From positions 1-30,521 of the forward strand of contig QAKH01000067.1 in assembly GCA_003343885.1 (NCBI GenBank): a DNA stretch of 30,521 nucleotides, in the 5' to 3' direction. The DNA comes from Clostridiales bacterium (GTDB lineage Bacteria; Bacillota; Clostridia; Oscillospirales; CAG-382). The position numbers and the translations under genes were made by a program. The notes beneath the pieces are model-generated. The model saw nothing but the letters and a program-made list of their open reading frames with translations, did not search any database and was not told where the DNA came from. Shown here in pieces: positions 14,842 to 22,811 of this stretch; position 1 is the first letter of the stretch; every line of letters starts with the position of its first letter.

Positions 14842-15669
14842 ATGAAAGTTACGGAAAAAAAAGTAACAAAAAAGGCGTACGCCAAGATAAACCTGACACT
14901 TGAAATTCTCGGTACACGCCGCGGCGACGGATACCACGACATAGCGTCGGTAATGCATAAGGCGCCGTGTCTTTATGATGATGTGGCCGTGCTTGTGTCG
15001 CAAAAGCTTTGCGGCATTACTCTTTCCTGCGACAAAGATGTTTGCGCTCCGTCCGACAATCTTGCCTACCGTGCGGCAAAGGCTTATATCGACCTGTGCG
15101 CCGAAAAAAATGTCTCCGTTCCCGGAGTAAACATAGATATACGCAAAAATATTCCCGCCGGAGCCGGTCTTGCCGGAGGAAGCTCTGACGCCGCAGCCGT
15201 GCTCGACGCCCTTAACGAGGCGCTCGGGGCGCTTTCGGACGAGGAAATATTTGAAATCGCACTTTCTCTGGGGTCCGACGTTCCTTTCTGTCTTGAAAAA
15301 CACACCTGTGCGCTGTGTACTGGCAGAGGTGAAATAATAAAGGAGCTTTCGCCGCTTAAAAACACCGAAATTAAAATTCTTGTCCCCGATTCACCGCTTT
15401 ATACAAAAGCCGTTTATTCCGAATATGACAGACTGTACGGCGACGATTATACAAAAAGCAAAAGCCTTGAAATGGCAAAAGCGCTTGAAAAAGGCGAAGA
15501 TACCACGTCTTTGGCAAAATACATGTGCAATGATTTTGAAGAAATCTGCGTAAGGCAGTGTCCCGAGATAGCCGTGCTATGCGAAAAACTTAAGGGAGAG
15601 GGATATTTTTCGCAGATGTCAGGGAGCGGCTGCGCCGTTTTCGGCATACGCAGTACGGGAAATAATTGA
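14842..15669 (+). CDS. ispE: 4-diphosphocytidyl-2-C-methyl-D-erythritol kinase
   Basis: A 275-residue GHMP kinase of the non-mevalonate isoprenoid pathway. It phosphorylates the 2-OH of CDP-methylerythritol with ATP. The N-terminal substrate motif is AKINLTLEILGTRRGDGYH, with catalytic-type K15. The glycine-rich ATP loop is PAGAGLAGGSSDAA (about 105-118, D116 as base). The C-terminal GHMP motif is MSGSGCAVFG. Length is complete. AGGAAAAG precedes the ATG. It follows the polymer operon after 153 bases with no terminator seen, so read-through is possible. That would link undecaprenyl supply to polymer synthesis, but this is only inference. Confidence 0.94.
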   Translation: MKVTEKKVTKKAYAKINLTLEILGTRRGDGYHDIASVMHKAPCLYDDVAVLVSQKLCGITLSCDKDVCAPSDNLAYRAAKAYIDLCAEKNVSVPGVNIDIRKNIPAGAGLAGGSSDAAAVLDALNEALGALSDEEIFEIALSLGSDVPFCLEKHTCALCTGRGEIIKELSPLKNTEIKILVPDSPLYTKAVYSEYDRLYGDDYTKSKSLEMAKALEKGEDTTSLAKYMCNDFEEICVRQCPEIAVLCEKLKGEGYFSQMSGSGCAVFGIRSTGNN

Positions 15670-15779
15670 TTTTCCCGTTTTCCTTTGAGTCTTGATAAAT
15701 ACACCGGACAAACCGGGTTATTTATATTATTTTTACATTACTGCGTATCCAAAAGAGATACGGAAAGTGAGGTACCAAA

Positions 15780-16865
15780 ATGAGCGATATTTTGAGAATA
15801 GGCATCATAGGATGCGGAGGAATCGCAAACGGCAAGCACATGCCGGCATTAAAGAAGCAAAAGGACGTACAGATGGTTGCTTTCTGCGATATCATCGAGG
15901 AAAGAGCCGTAAAAGCGGCAAAGGACTACGGAACGCCCGACGCCAAGACCTACACCGACTATAAAAAGCTGCTCGAGGACAAGACAATCGACGTCGTCCA
16001 CGTCTGCACGCCGAACAAGGAACACAGTTTTATAACTATTGACGCACTCGAGGCAGGAAAGCATGTTATGTGCGAAAAGCCGATGGCAAAGACCTACGCT
16101 GAAGCTAAGGCAATGCTCGACGCCGCAAAGAGAACGGGCAAGAAGCTCACGATAGGATATCAGAACCGTCATACGCCGCAGGCTCTGTACGTTAAGCAGG
16201 CGTGTGATGAAGGCGTACTCGGAGATATATATTACGCGAACGCAATTGCGCTCAGAAGAAGAGCCGTTCCCACCTGGGGCGTATTCCTCAACGAGGACGA
16301 ACAGGGCGGCGGTCCGCTTATAGATATAGGAACACATGCTCTTGACCTTACTCTTTGGTGCATGAACAATTACAAGCCTAAGATGGTTGTCGGAACAAAG
16401 TACAGAAAGCTTGCAGACCAGACGCAGACGGCTAATGCCTGGGGCGACTGGGATCCTAAGGAATTCACCGTTGAGGACAGCGCGTTCGGATTTGTGGTAA
16501 TGGAAAACGGGGCGACGATTATTCTCCAGTCGAGCTGGGCGCTCAATATTCTTGACGCAAACGAAGCCGCTTTCAGACTTTGCGGAACAAAGGCAGGAGC
16601 GGATACTGTTGACGGCGCACGCATAAACGGAGTAAAGTACGGCAGACAGTATGTTGAGAAACCGGCGCTTAACGCAGGAGGCGTTGCTTTCTATGACGGA
16701 ACAAGCGCAAGCCCGTCGGATCTTGACATGGCGCAGTGGATAAACGCTATTCGCACGGATTCTGATCCATGCGTACTTCCGGAGCAGGCGCTTTGCGTAA
16801 CGAGAATTCTTGAAGCAATATATACTTCATCTGAAACCGGAAAGCCTGTATATTTTGAAGACTGA
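15780..16865 (+). CDS. Gfo/Idh/MocA family oxidoreductase
   Basis: A 361-residue NAD(P)-dependent dehydrogenase. The Rossmann motif is RIGIIGCGGIANGKHMPAL, followed by DVVHVCTPNKEH and EKP at 99-101 (MCEKPMAKT). The C-terminal domain carries GGGPLIDIGTHALDL, with the active-site D and H of the family. The C-terminal part has VEDSAFGFVVMENGATI, as in inositol and sugar dehydrogenase relatives. The substrate is not identifiable. It forms a pair with the isomerase/epimerase 24 bases downstream, a combination usual in catabolism of uncommon sugars through keto intermediates. GTGAGGT lies seven bases before the ATG. Confidence 0.9.
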   Translation: MSDILRIGIIGCGGIANGKHMPALKKQKDVQMVAFCDIIEERAVKAAKDYGTPDAKTYTDYKKLLEDKTIDVVHVCTPNKEHSFITIDALEAGKHVMCEKPMAKTYAEAKAMLDAAKRTGKKLTIGYQNRHTPQALYVKQACDEGVLGDIYYANAIALRRRAVPTWGVFLNEDEQGGGPLIDIGTHALDLTLWCMNNYKPKMVVGTKYRKLADQTQTANAWGDWDPKEFTVEDSAFGFVVMENGATIILQSSWALNILDANEAAFRLCGTKAGADTVDGARINGVKYGRQYVEKPALNAGGVAFYDGTSASPSDLDMAQWINAIRTDSDPCVLPEQALCVTRILEAIYTSSETGKPVYFED

Positions 16866-16889
16866 CAACAAGAGGAGATAAATACAAAG

Positions 16890-17729
16890 ATGAAATTCGG
16901 AATAATTACCTCTTGGGAAAACGAGAGTGCGTTTGAAACTGTAAAGCAGTTAGGGCTTGACGGCATGGAATACACCGTCAACCACAACATTGACAGTAAG
17001 AAATTTCTTGAAGATGTTCCTGAAATAAAGCGCAGACTTGAAAAATACGGGCTAAGTGCTCTTTCGACGGGACGCTGGGGAATGAAGCGTGTTGACGATG
17101 ACGGAAAGATACTGCCCGAGGCGTTGGAACATGATAAAAATGTTATTTCAGGCGCTTCGCAGCTTGGCTGTCCTGTTTTCAACTGCGGCTGCAACTACGC
17201 TAAAAACAGAACGCTTGCCGAGAACTATGAAATTGCGACGGATTATTTTTCAAAGCTTATAGATTTCGCCGCGGATAAAAATGTAAAAATTGCGATATAC
17301 AACTGCGAGTGGGAGAACTTTGTAATTTCTCCGGAGCAGTGGAGAGTAGTTCTGCCGTTGCTTCCGGCGCTCGGCATAAAGTACGATCCGTCGCACTGTA
17401 CCGAGCGGGTTAAGGGCTACGGAAGCTATCTTTCGGAAATGGTTGAGTTCGCTGACCGTTTTTATCATTTCCATGTTAAAGGTTCACTTATAATAGATTC
17501 TGTGCACTACGATGATCCGCCTGCCGGAATGGACGGCATAAACTGGGGCGCCGTGTTCGACGTGCTGTATACGAAGAATTACTCCGGTTCGGTTTGTTAC
17601 GAGCCTCACTCAAGATACTGGACAGGAAGCAAAGGCCGCTGGGCAATCGACTTTTCAGTAAAATACATAAAACCCTTCATAATCCCTGAAGATTACAAAG
17701 GCGATATGTCAAGTCCATATTCTCTTTAA
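16890..17729 (+). CDS. Sugar phosphate isomerase/epimerase (xylose isomerase-like TIM barrel)
   Basis: A 279-residue AP-endonuclease-2 superfamily protein. It opens with MKFGIITSWENESAFETV and LGLDGMEYTV. Candidate divalent-metal ligands are E in YNCEWEN, D and H in KYDPSHC, H in YHFHVKG and E in VCYEPHSRYW, the pattern expected of ketose epimerases and isomerases of this fold. AGAGGAGA precedes the ATG. It most likely acts on the product or substrate of the oxidoreductase just upstream, in the cytoplasm. The specific sugar is unknown; no transporter or kinase is nearby to help. Transcription should end at the long hairpin at 17826-17876. Confidence 0.88.
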   Translation: MKFGIITSWENESAFETVKQLGLDGMEYTVNHNIDSKKFLEDVPEIKRRLEKYGLSALSTGRWGMKRVDDDGKILPEALEHDKNVISGASQLGCPVFNCGCNYAKNRTLAENYEIATDYFSKLIDFAADKNVKIAIYNCEWENFVISPEQWRVVLPLLPALGIKYDPSHCTERVKGYGSYLSEMVEFADRFYHFHVKGSLIIDSVHYDDPPAGMDGINWGAVFDVLYTKNYSGSVCYEPHSRYWTGSKGRWAIDFSVKYIKPFIIPEDYKGDMSSPYSL

Positions 17730-17762
17730 TCATCGGCATTAGTTTGGATTATATTATTTTAT

Positions 17763-18055
17763 ATGGGGCTCTGCCCCAAACCCCGCCCGCTTTTTTAAAA
17801 AAAGCGGGGGAAAAACAACGTTTTTGCCGCAAAGCATCCCACGCACTTCGTTTGTGCGATGCTTTGCGGCATTTTTCTTTTTTAAAACTTTGATTTTAGC
17901 CTTAGTTTGACTGCTCCAATTTATGGCAGTCAAACGGGCACGGATTTGCGAAAAATATACTTGCCTTTTTCGCTTGCTCGTCCGCAAAAATTGCAGCGGC
18001 TCACAGCCGCCCGCTTTTTTCAAAAAAGCGTGCGGGGTGTGGGGCAGCGCCCCAT
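17763..18055. mobile_element. MITE-like element with 34-bp terminal inverted repeats
   Basis: The left arm 17763-17796 and the reverse complement of 18022-18055 match at 31 of 34 bases. Each arm holds a GGGGC/GCCCC hairpin and is followed inwards by a T6/A6-centred hairpin. An extra GCGGCT/AGCCGC hairpin lies at 17996-18010, and the core 17974-18000 matches 71-97 in reverse complement (25/27). No transposase frame is present and no clean target-site duplication is visible. It fills the gap between the isomerase gene and aspS. Confidence 0.65.
17826..17876 (+). terminator. Strong rho-independent terminator inside the repeat element
   Basis: GCCGCAAAGCAT (17826-17837) pairs perfectly with ATGCTTTGCGGC (17859-17870). 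An inner CGCAC/GTGCG stem extends it, and a TTTTT tract follows. It would stop transcription from the sugar isomerase gene. Confidence 0.75.
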
Positions 18056-18077
18056 AAATCCTCTGTAAAAAACTAAA

Positions 18078-19859
18078 TTACTTATCGCTTTTTACAGAAA
18101 TACCAAGCTCGCTAAGCGCTTTTTCATCAACGGGAGCGGGGCACATGGTCATAAGCTCAGAGGCGTTCTGTACTTTCGGATAAGCGATGACGTCACGCAG
18201 GCTGTCGCAGCCGAGCAGCTGCATAGTAAGTCTGTCAAGCCCTATGCCCATACCGCCGTGCGGAGGCGCGCCGTATTTGAACGCGTCAAGAAGATATCCG
18301 AACTTGTCCTGCGCCTGCTCGTGAGTAAGACCGAGAAGGTCAAATATACGGCTCTGAAGTTCAGGATTGGTAATACGTATTGAGCCGCTTGAAAGCTCAA
18401 TTCCGTTGAGTACAAGGTCGTACGCCTTGGCACGTACCTTTGACTTGTCTGTTTCAAGATATTCAAGACATTCGTCAAGAGGAGCAGTAAACGGATGGTG
18501 CATGGCAACCCATTCTCCGCTTTCCTCATCATATTCAAAGAACGGAAACTCTGTTATCCACAGAAGTCCTATGCCCTTCTTCTCTACGCCTACTCGGTTT
18601 GCGGCTTCCGTACGCAGTGCGCCAAGCTGTGAAAGTACCTTCTGTACGCCTGTGTCGGCAATTATCATTACTACGTCGCCCTGCTTTGCGCCGGCTCTTT
18701 CAAGGATAGCCTTCATCTCGTCCTCGCTCAAGAATTTTGCAAACGACGACGTTATTCCGTCAGGCGTCCACCTTATCCAAGCAAGACCCTTTCCGCCGAT
18801 ACCCTTGACAAATTCAGTAAGCTTGTCGATTTCTTTTCTTGTCAGAACCGTGCACGCTCCGTCAGCGCATATTCCCCTTACAGTTCCTCCGGCACTGACA
18901 GCTCCGGAGAATACTCCGAATCCGCATCCCGCCGCTATGTCGGATATGTCAAAAATCTCATATCCGTATCTGATGTCCGGCTTGTCGCTGCCGTAACGCT
19001 CCATAGCTTCCTTGTAGGTAAGACGGGGAAGCGGAAGCTCAAGATCAACATCCAAAAGCTCCTTGAATACAGTCTTCATGTAGCCTTCTCCCATGGCAAG
19101 CACGTCTTCCATCTCTACAAAAGACATTTCAAGGTCAATCTGAGTAAATTCAGGCTGCCTGTCGGCTCTTAAGTCCTCATCTCTGAAGCAGCGCGCAATC
19201 TGCATGTAACGGTCAAATCCGGCTACCATGGAAAGCTGCTTGTAAAGCTGCGGAGACTGCGGAAGCGCATAGAATGAGCCCTTGTGTATACGGCTCGGTA
19301 CAAGATAGTCGCGCGCGCCCTCGGGCGTGGATTTTATCAGAATAGGCGTTTCTATCTCTATAAAGCCGTTTTTGTCAAAATAATCACGTGTAACTTTAGC
19401 AAGCTTGTGACGGAAAAGAATGTTCTTCATAAGATCCGCACGGCGAAGGTCAAGGTATCTGTACTTGAGCCTTAGTTCTTCGTTTGCACGGCAGTTTTCA
19501 ACAATTTCAAACGGAGGCGTTTCAGACTGGGCAAGAATTTTTAATTCGCTTACGTATATCTCAACATTTCCGGTAGGGATTGCCGGATTCTTGCTGTCAC
19601 GCTCACGTACAGTTCCCACAGCGCATAAAACATACTCGCTTCTTACCGTCTGTGCCTTTTTAAATACGTCCTCAGGCGTTTTTTCGTCAAAAGCAAGCTG
19701 TACAATACCTGTTCTGTCACGCAAATCAGTGAAAATAAGGCTGCCGAGATCTCTCGTTTTCTGTACCCAGCCCATTACCGTTACAGTTTTTCCTATATGA
19801 TCGTCACGCACCATGCCGCAGTAGTCGGTACGCTTTGAATTTCCTAAAAATTCTGCCAT
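18078..19859 (-). CDS. aspS: Aspartyl-tRNA synthetase
   Basis: A 593-residue class II synthetase of the bacterial type. An N-terminal OB-fold anticodon domain (VTVMGWVQKTRDLGSLIFTD) is followed by the catalytic domain with QSPQLYKQ and motif 2 at about 224-240 (RCFRDEDLRADRQPEFTQ). The bacterial GAD insertion covers about 290-410, and motif 3 near the end reads GGMGIGLDRLTMQL. It charges tRNA-Asp, and in some clostridia also tRNA-Asn; which applies cannot be decided here. Length is complete. It follows hisS by 72 bases on the same strand, a common Firmicutes pair. No T-box was found upstream. Confidence 0.97.
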   Translation of the reverse strand: MAEFLGNSKRTDYCGMVRDDHIGKTVTVMGWVQKTRDLGSLIFTDLRDRTGIVQLAFDEKTPEDVFKKAQTVRSEYVLCAVGTVRERDSKNPAIPTGNVEIYVSELKILAQSETPPFEIVENCRANEELRLKYRYLDLRRADLMKNILFRHKLAKVTRDYFDKNGFIEIETPILIKSTPEGARDYLVPSRIHKGSFYALPQSPQLYKQLSMVAGFDRYMQIARCFRDEDLRADRQPEFTQIDLEMSFVEMEDVLAMGEGYMKTVFKELLDVDLELPLPRLTYKEAMERYGSDKPDIRYGYEIFDISDIAAGCGFGVFSGAVSAGGTVRGICADGACTVLTRKEIDKLTEFVKGIGGKGLAWIRWTPDGITSSFAKFLSEDEMKAILERAGAKQGDVVMIIADTGVQKVLSQLGALRTEAANRVGVEKKGIGLLWITEFPFFEYDEESGEWVAMHHPFTAPLDECLEYLETDKSKVRAKAYDLVLNGIELSSGSIRITNPELQSRIFDLLGLTHEQAQDKFGYLLDAFKYGAPPHGGMGIGLDRLTMQLLGCDSLRDVIAYPKVQNASELMTMCPAPVDEKALSELGISVKSDK

Positions 19860-19882
19860 TTTCGTCAGTTCCTTTCTATACT

Positions 19883-19909
19883 TTCTGCCTTTTCTGCCTT
19901 TTCTGTCTT
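19883..19909. repeat. Three 9-bp tandem units between hisS and aspS
   Basis: TTCTGCCTT occurs twice and TTCTGTCTT once, head to tail, in a pyrimidine-rich tract that fills most of the hisS-aspS gap (19868-19925 on the plus strand). On the transcribed strand it is a purine-rich spacer. It is probably slippage-prone sequence. Confidence 0.6.
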
Positions 19910-19931
19910 TTCTTCTTCTGCCTGTTCTTCC

Positions 19932-21206
19932 TTATTTCGCGATCTTTTCGGCAACCGCGCAAATATCGTCAAGCACAATTTCACATCTGTCGTCCTTGTC
20001 AGACATGTTCTTAAGCTCTGCTTTTCCGGTTTCAAGTTCGTTGTCGCCGACAACCATACAGTAGCATGCCCCTATTTTGTCGGCGTATTTCATCTGAGCC
20101 TTAAGACTTCTTGACGCTATGTCACATTCGGCGTATATTCCCTTGTCACGAAGAAGCTTTACGGTCTTTAGTGCGTAAACGGCGGCTTTTTCTCCCATCG
20201 GCGCAATATAAAGCCTCGGAGCGTTTATTTTCGGCAGAGTTACTTTTCCTTTCTCAGCCAAAACCTTAAGCGCAAGAGCAAGGCGCGTCAGTCCCATTCC
20301 GAATCCTATTCCGCAAAGAGCCGGACCGTCAAGCTGCTCGACAAGACCGTCGTACCTGCCGCCGCCGCATACGGTGCTCTGTGCTCCGATATCGTCGGAA
20401 ATAAACTCAAATACCGTGCGCACATAGTAGTCAAGTCCCCTGACAATTTTGGGATTTACCGTGTAGGAAATGCCGAGAGCGTCTAAAGACTGCTTTAATT
20501 TTTCAAAGTGGTCTGCGCAGTCGCCGCATAAATAATCTATAGTCTTCGGCGCGCCTGCGGCAATTTCCGAGCATATGGGACTCTTGCAGTCGAGAATACG
20601 CAAAGGATTTGTCTTAAGACGTTCACGGCAGGTCGGGCAAAGATCTTCTTCATGCGATTTGAAATACTCGCACAGCGCCGCACGGTATTTCGGACGGCAT
20701 TCGGGACAGCCTATCGAATTTATGTGGAGAGTAGTGCCAATCTCAAGCTTTGTAAGAACGTCGGAAGCAAGAGCGATAACAGACGCGTCAGCGTAAGCGC
20801 TTGCGGCGCCGAACATTTCCACTCCGAACTGGTAAAACTCACGGCTTCTTCCCGCCTGAGGCTTCTCATAACGGAAAAACGGCCCGATGTAGTAAAGCTT
20901 TAGCGGCATTGCCTCGTTAAAAAGTCCGTTTTCGATAACGCTTCTGACAACTCCGGCAGTACCCTCGGGACGAAGACACATTTCGGTTCCGTCGCCCTTG
21001 TCTGTCAGAGTGAACATTTCTTTCTGCACAATGTCGGTTGTGTTTCCGACGCCTCGGCGGTATACGCCGCTTATCTCAAAGGTCGGAATGCGTATCTCGT
21101 TAAATCCTGCGTTTGCGGCACTTGTGCGTATAACTTCTTCCATTTTGTGCCATATTACGGTTTCTTTCGGAAGAATATCAACGGTGCCCTTTGGTTTTTG
21201 AAACAT
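19932..21206 (-). CDS. hisS: Histidyl-tRNA synthetase
   Basis: A 424-residue class II synthetase that charges tRNA-His. It starts KPKGTVDILPKE. Motif 2 and nearby signatures are LRPEGTAGVVRSV and GRSREFYQFGVEMFG. The histidine-specific motifs are GLDYYVRTVFEF and GGGRYDGLVEQL, and motif 3 is GIGFGMGLTRLAL. The C-terminal anticodon-binding domain covers about residues 325-424. A region at 170-220 contains CPECRPKY, CPTCRERL and a CxxC-like CGDC, suggesting a zinc-knuckle insert such as occurs in some bacterial HisRS. AAGGAG precedes the ATG. It lies 71 bases downstream of the CorA gene and probably in one transcript with aspS. Confidence 0.97.
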   Translation of the reverse strand: MFQKPKGTVDILPKETVIWHKMEEVIRTSAANAGFNEIRIPTFEISGVYRRGVGNTTDIVQKEMFTLTDKGDGTEMCLRPEGTAGVVRSVIENGLFNEAMPLKLYYIGPFFRYEKPQAGRSREFYQFGVEMFGAASAYADASVIALASDVLTKLEIGTTLHINSIGCPECRPKYRAALCEYFKSHEEDLCPTCRERLKTNPLRILDCKSPICSEIAAGAPKTIDYLCGDCADHFEKLKQSLDALGISYTVNPKIVRGLDYYVRTVFEFISDDIGAQSTVCGGGRYDGLVEQLDGPALCGIGFGMGLTRLALALKVLAEKGKVTLPKINAPRLYIAPMGEKAAVYALKTVKLLRDKGIYAECDIASRSLKAQMKYADKIGACYCMVVGDNELETGKAELKNMSDKDDRCEIVLDDICAVAEKIAK

Positions 21207-21277
21207 AAAAATTTCTCCTTATAGCATAGCCGCCTGAATAATAAACCCTGTTTTCGCGAACGGCTGGCAGGGCATAT

Positions 21278-22252
21278 TCAAAGCAAGTGTTTTTTTCTGA
21301 ATATAATTATTTCGATAACAACTATCACAACGCTTGCGATTATTACTGCCGGATACCCTAAATCCGACTCAAGCTCCGGCATTTTTGTAAAGTTCATGCC
21401 GTACCATCCAACCAAAAGCGTAAGCGGAAGAAATATGGCAGAAATTACCGCAAGCAAATTCATCGTCTTACTTTGCTTTTCGGATATCAGCGTCTGATGC
21501 ATTTCACGTATCTGCATAAGGTATTCACGCAAAAACGTCACTCTCGAATGCAGTCTGTCCGCCCTGTCGGATAGTCTTGTGTATGACATGCAATCCTCTT
21601 TCGAGAGGAGCGCACTGCCGCCCGAGCTGATATTTTCGGCAAGATCGCTTAACTGCTCGTAAAAAAAGTCGAGGTTCATCAGATTTTTCCTGTGGGGAAT
21701 AAGATTTCCGCTGAAACCGTCCGGAACGCTCTTGATAAGCTTGTCCTCAAGAAGTCCGAGCGCTTTTTCCGTATTGTTGAGAAAGGTCAAATCGTCTTCC
21801 AAAAGGAAATTTAACAAAATACAGAAAAAACCGGCAGTTGTCGTGTGCTCCGAAAAGCGGTTTTCACTGAGGGTATCGGCAAGCTTTGTAAGAGGTCGCT
21901 CCCTGCCCACCAAATACAGGCGGTTTTCATCTATATAGTATCCGAATTTAAGGCTTTTGGCGTGAGATGCCGAATCGCTTTTCTCCTCGGATTTGTCAAA
22001 AAGGGGCATGCACACAACACCGAGAATACACGAGCCGTATAGCTCCGACTTCGTAATATTTGTACTCGCCATATAGCGATTTAGCGTGCGCATGTGCACG
22101 TCCGGGTGTTTGTTTCTTTCAAACTCTTCAAATTCGCCCGCTTCAAAAATATAAATTCTTTTTGCGTTCTGCTGTATTTTGTCGGTGTCCGAACCGGACG
22201 GCGCAGGAGTCTTTATTTTGTGCAGTCCGCCCGATAAAACGTATTCCTTCAT
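21278..22252 (-). CDS. corA: CorA-family divalent cation transporter
   Basis: A 324-residue protein with a long cytoplasmic domain rich in helices (about 1-260) and two C-terminal membrane helices. The diagnostic GMN motif is at 285-287 (WYGMNFTKMPEL) between the helices, followed by a basic end (FRKKHLL). It should move Mg2+ or other divalent metals as a pentamer. The N-terminal domain is divergent from classic CorA. I chose the ATG at 22250-22252, since AAGGGAG lies six bases before it; an upstream TTG at 22288 is unlikely. The XRE regulator gene ends about 50 bases upstream on the same strand, so it may control or be co-expressed with this gene. Confidence 0.88.
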   Translation of the reverse strand: MKEYVLSGGLHKIKTPAPSGSDTDKIQQNAKRIYIFEAGEFEEFERNKHPDVHMRTLNRYMASTNITKSELYGSCILGVVCMPLFDKSEEKSDSASHAKSLKFGYYIDENRLYLVGRERPLTKLADTLSENRFSEHTTTAGFFCILLNFLLEDDLTFLNNTEKALGLLEDKLIKSVPDGFSGNLIPHRKNLMNLDFFYEQLSDLAENISSGGSALLSKEDCMSYTRLSDRADRLHSRVTFLREYLMQIREMHQTLISEKQSKTMNLLAVISAIFLPLTLLVGWYGMNFTKMPELESDLGYPAVIIASVVIVVIEIIIFRKKHLL

Positions 22253-22305
22253 ACGCATCTCCCTTTCTGACGGCGCCGGCAGCGGCAAATCCGGAAAATA
22301 TAAAG

Positions 22306-22674
22306 CTACTTTTTATAGTTTGCGAGATAGTCCATAAAATCATATACCGTTTTTTGCTGGGAAGCCGACAGGCTTTCATAAAGGCCTTGGATATCCAGCG
22401 CCTTTTTCTTGGGCGCTTTTTTCTCGACGGAAGCACTGTTTTTTCCGGCGGCAAGCAGGTAGTCCTCAAGTTCAATACCGCCGGCACTGTTTTGCGCAAG
22501 CTTTGTGATAAGCTTTATGCCGGGCGCATTCTCCTGGGCGCCTAACTCTAATTTATGAAGCTGCACATAACTTATGCCACAGTCGTTTGCGAACTGTTTT
22601 ACGGTTCTGTCGCCCTTTGCTTTTTCAATCAAAAGGGCAAAAATTTTTTTATTGAAGGGCTGCTTGGTTTTCAT
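22306..22674 (-). CDS. XRE-family helix-turn-helix regulator
   Basis: About 122 residues from ATG 22674; an in-frame GTG at 22692 would give 128, but its ribosome site overlaps the codon. The N-terminal helix-turn-helix reads TVKQFANDCGISYVQLHKLE, followed by NAPGIKLITKLAQNS, as in Cro/C1-type proteins. A Lys/Ala linker (VEKKAPKKKA) leads to a C-terminal helix LSASQQKTVYDFMDYL, a feature common to small clostridial regulators. It probably binds DNA as a dimer. Three tandem 12-mers in its own leader at 22699-22734 are the obvious candidate operator, implying autoregulation. Its own promoter (22746-22774) lies between uvrD and this gene. Confidence 0.8.
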   Translation of the reverse strand: MKTKQPFNKKIFALLIEKAKGDRTVKQFANDCGISYVQLHKLELGAQENAPGIKLITKLAQNSAGGIELEDYLLAAGKNSASVEKKAPKKKALDIQGLYESLSASQQKTVYDFMDYLANYKK

Positions 22675-22698
22675 GGAGCCTTTGTCAGACACTCCCTT

Positions 22699-22734
22699 TT
22701 ATATGGTTTCTTATATTGTTTCTTATATTGTTTC
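22699..22734 (-). promoter_or_regulatory. Three tandem 12-bp iterons in the XRE leader
   Basis: On the coding strand GAAACAATATAA occurs twice exactly and then as GAAACCATATAA, head to tail. The array begins about five bases after the predicted transcription start and ends just before the ribosome-binding region. Spacing of 12 bp is close to one helical turn, so bound proteins would stack on one face. Confidence 0.7.
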
Positions 22735-22745
22735 AAATTCACATT

Positions 22746-22774
22746 ATTATATCACACAGTTTGCCGTTTTGCAA
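22746..22774 (-). promoter_or_regulatory. Promoter of the XRE gene
   Basis: On the minus strand, TTGCAA (22769-22774) and TATAAT (22746-22751) are separated by 17 bp. It lies between the uvrD stop and the XRE gene. Confidence 0.7.
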
Positions 22775-22776
22775 TA

Positions 22777-22807
22777 CGCACAGAGCCCTTTTGCGGCACT
22801 CTGTGCG
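22777..22807 (-). terminator. Stem-loop after the helicase gene
   Basis: CGCACAGAG pairs perfectly with CTCTGTGCG (9 bp) five bases after the uvrD stop. The sequence after it on the minus strand is not a clear U-run, so it may be a weak terminator. It abuts the XRE -35 box. Confidence 0.5.
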
Positions 22808-22811
22808 AAAA

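Noticed and set aside
14641..15303. 220-codon minus-strand frame opposite ispE
   Set aside because: It is antisense to a clear ispE with all its motifs, and it resembles no protein.
17754..18023. 89-codon minus-strand frame inside the inverted-repeat element
   Set aside because: It runs through the hairpins, has no family likeness and no ribosome site, and its basic composition comes from the A/T-rich stems.
19865..20053. 62-codon minus-strand frame over the hisS end with a KAEKAE-like tail
   Set aside because: It overlaps hisS in another frame, and the tail is only the 9-bp repeat translated.
21207..21277. T-box or other leader control upstream of hisS/aspS
   Set aside because: The corA-hisS and hisS-aspS gaps are about 70 bases each and lack the T-box consensus and specifier stem.
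22699..22734. Short tandem repeats as a CRISPR array
   Set aside because: Units are 12 bp with no spacers and there are no cas genes. The 69-bp repeats at 29192-29743 are coding LRR units.
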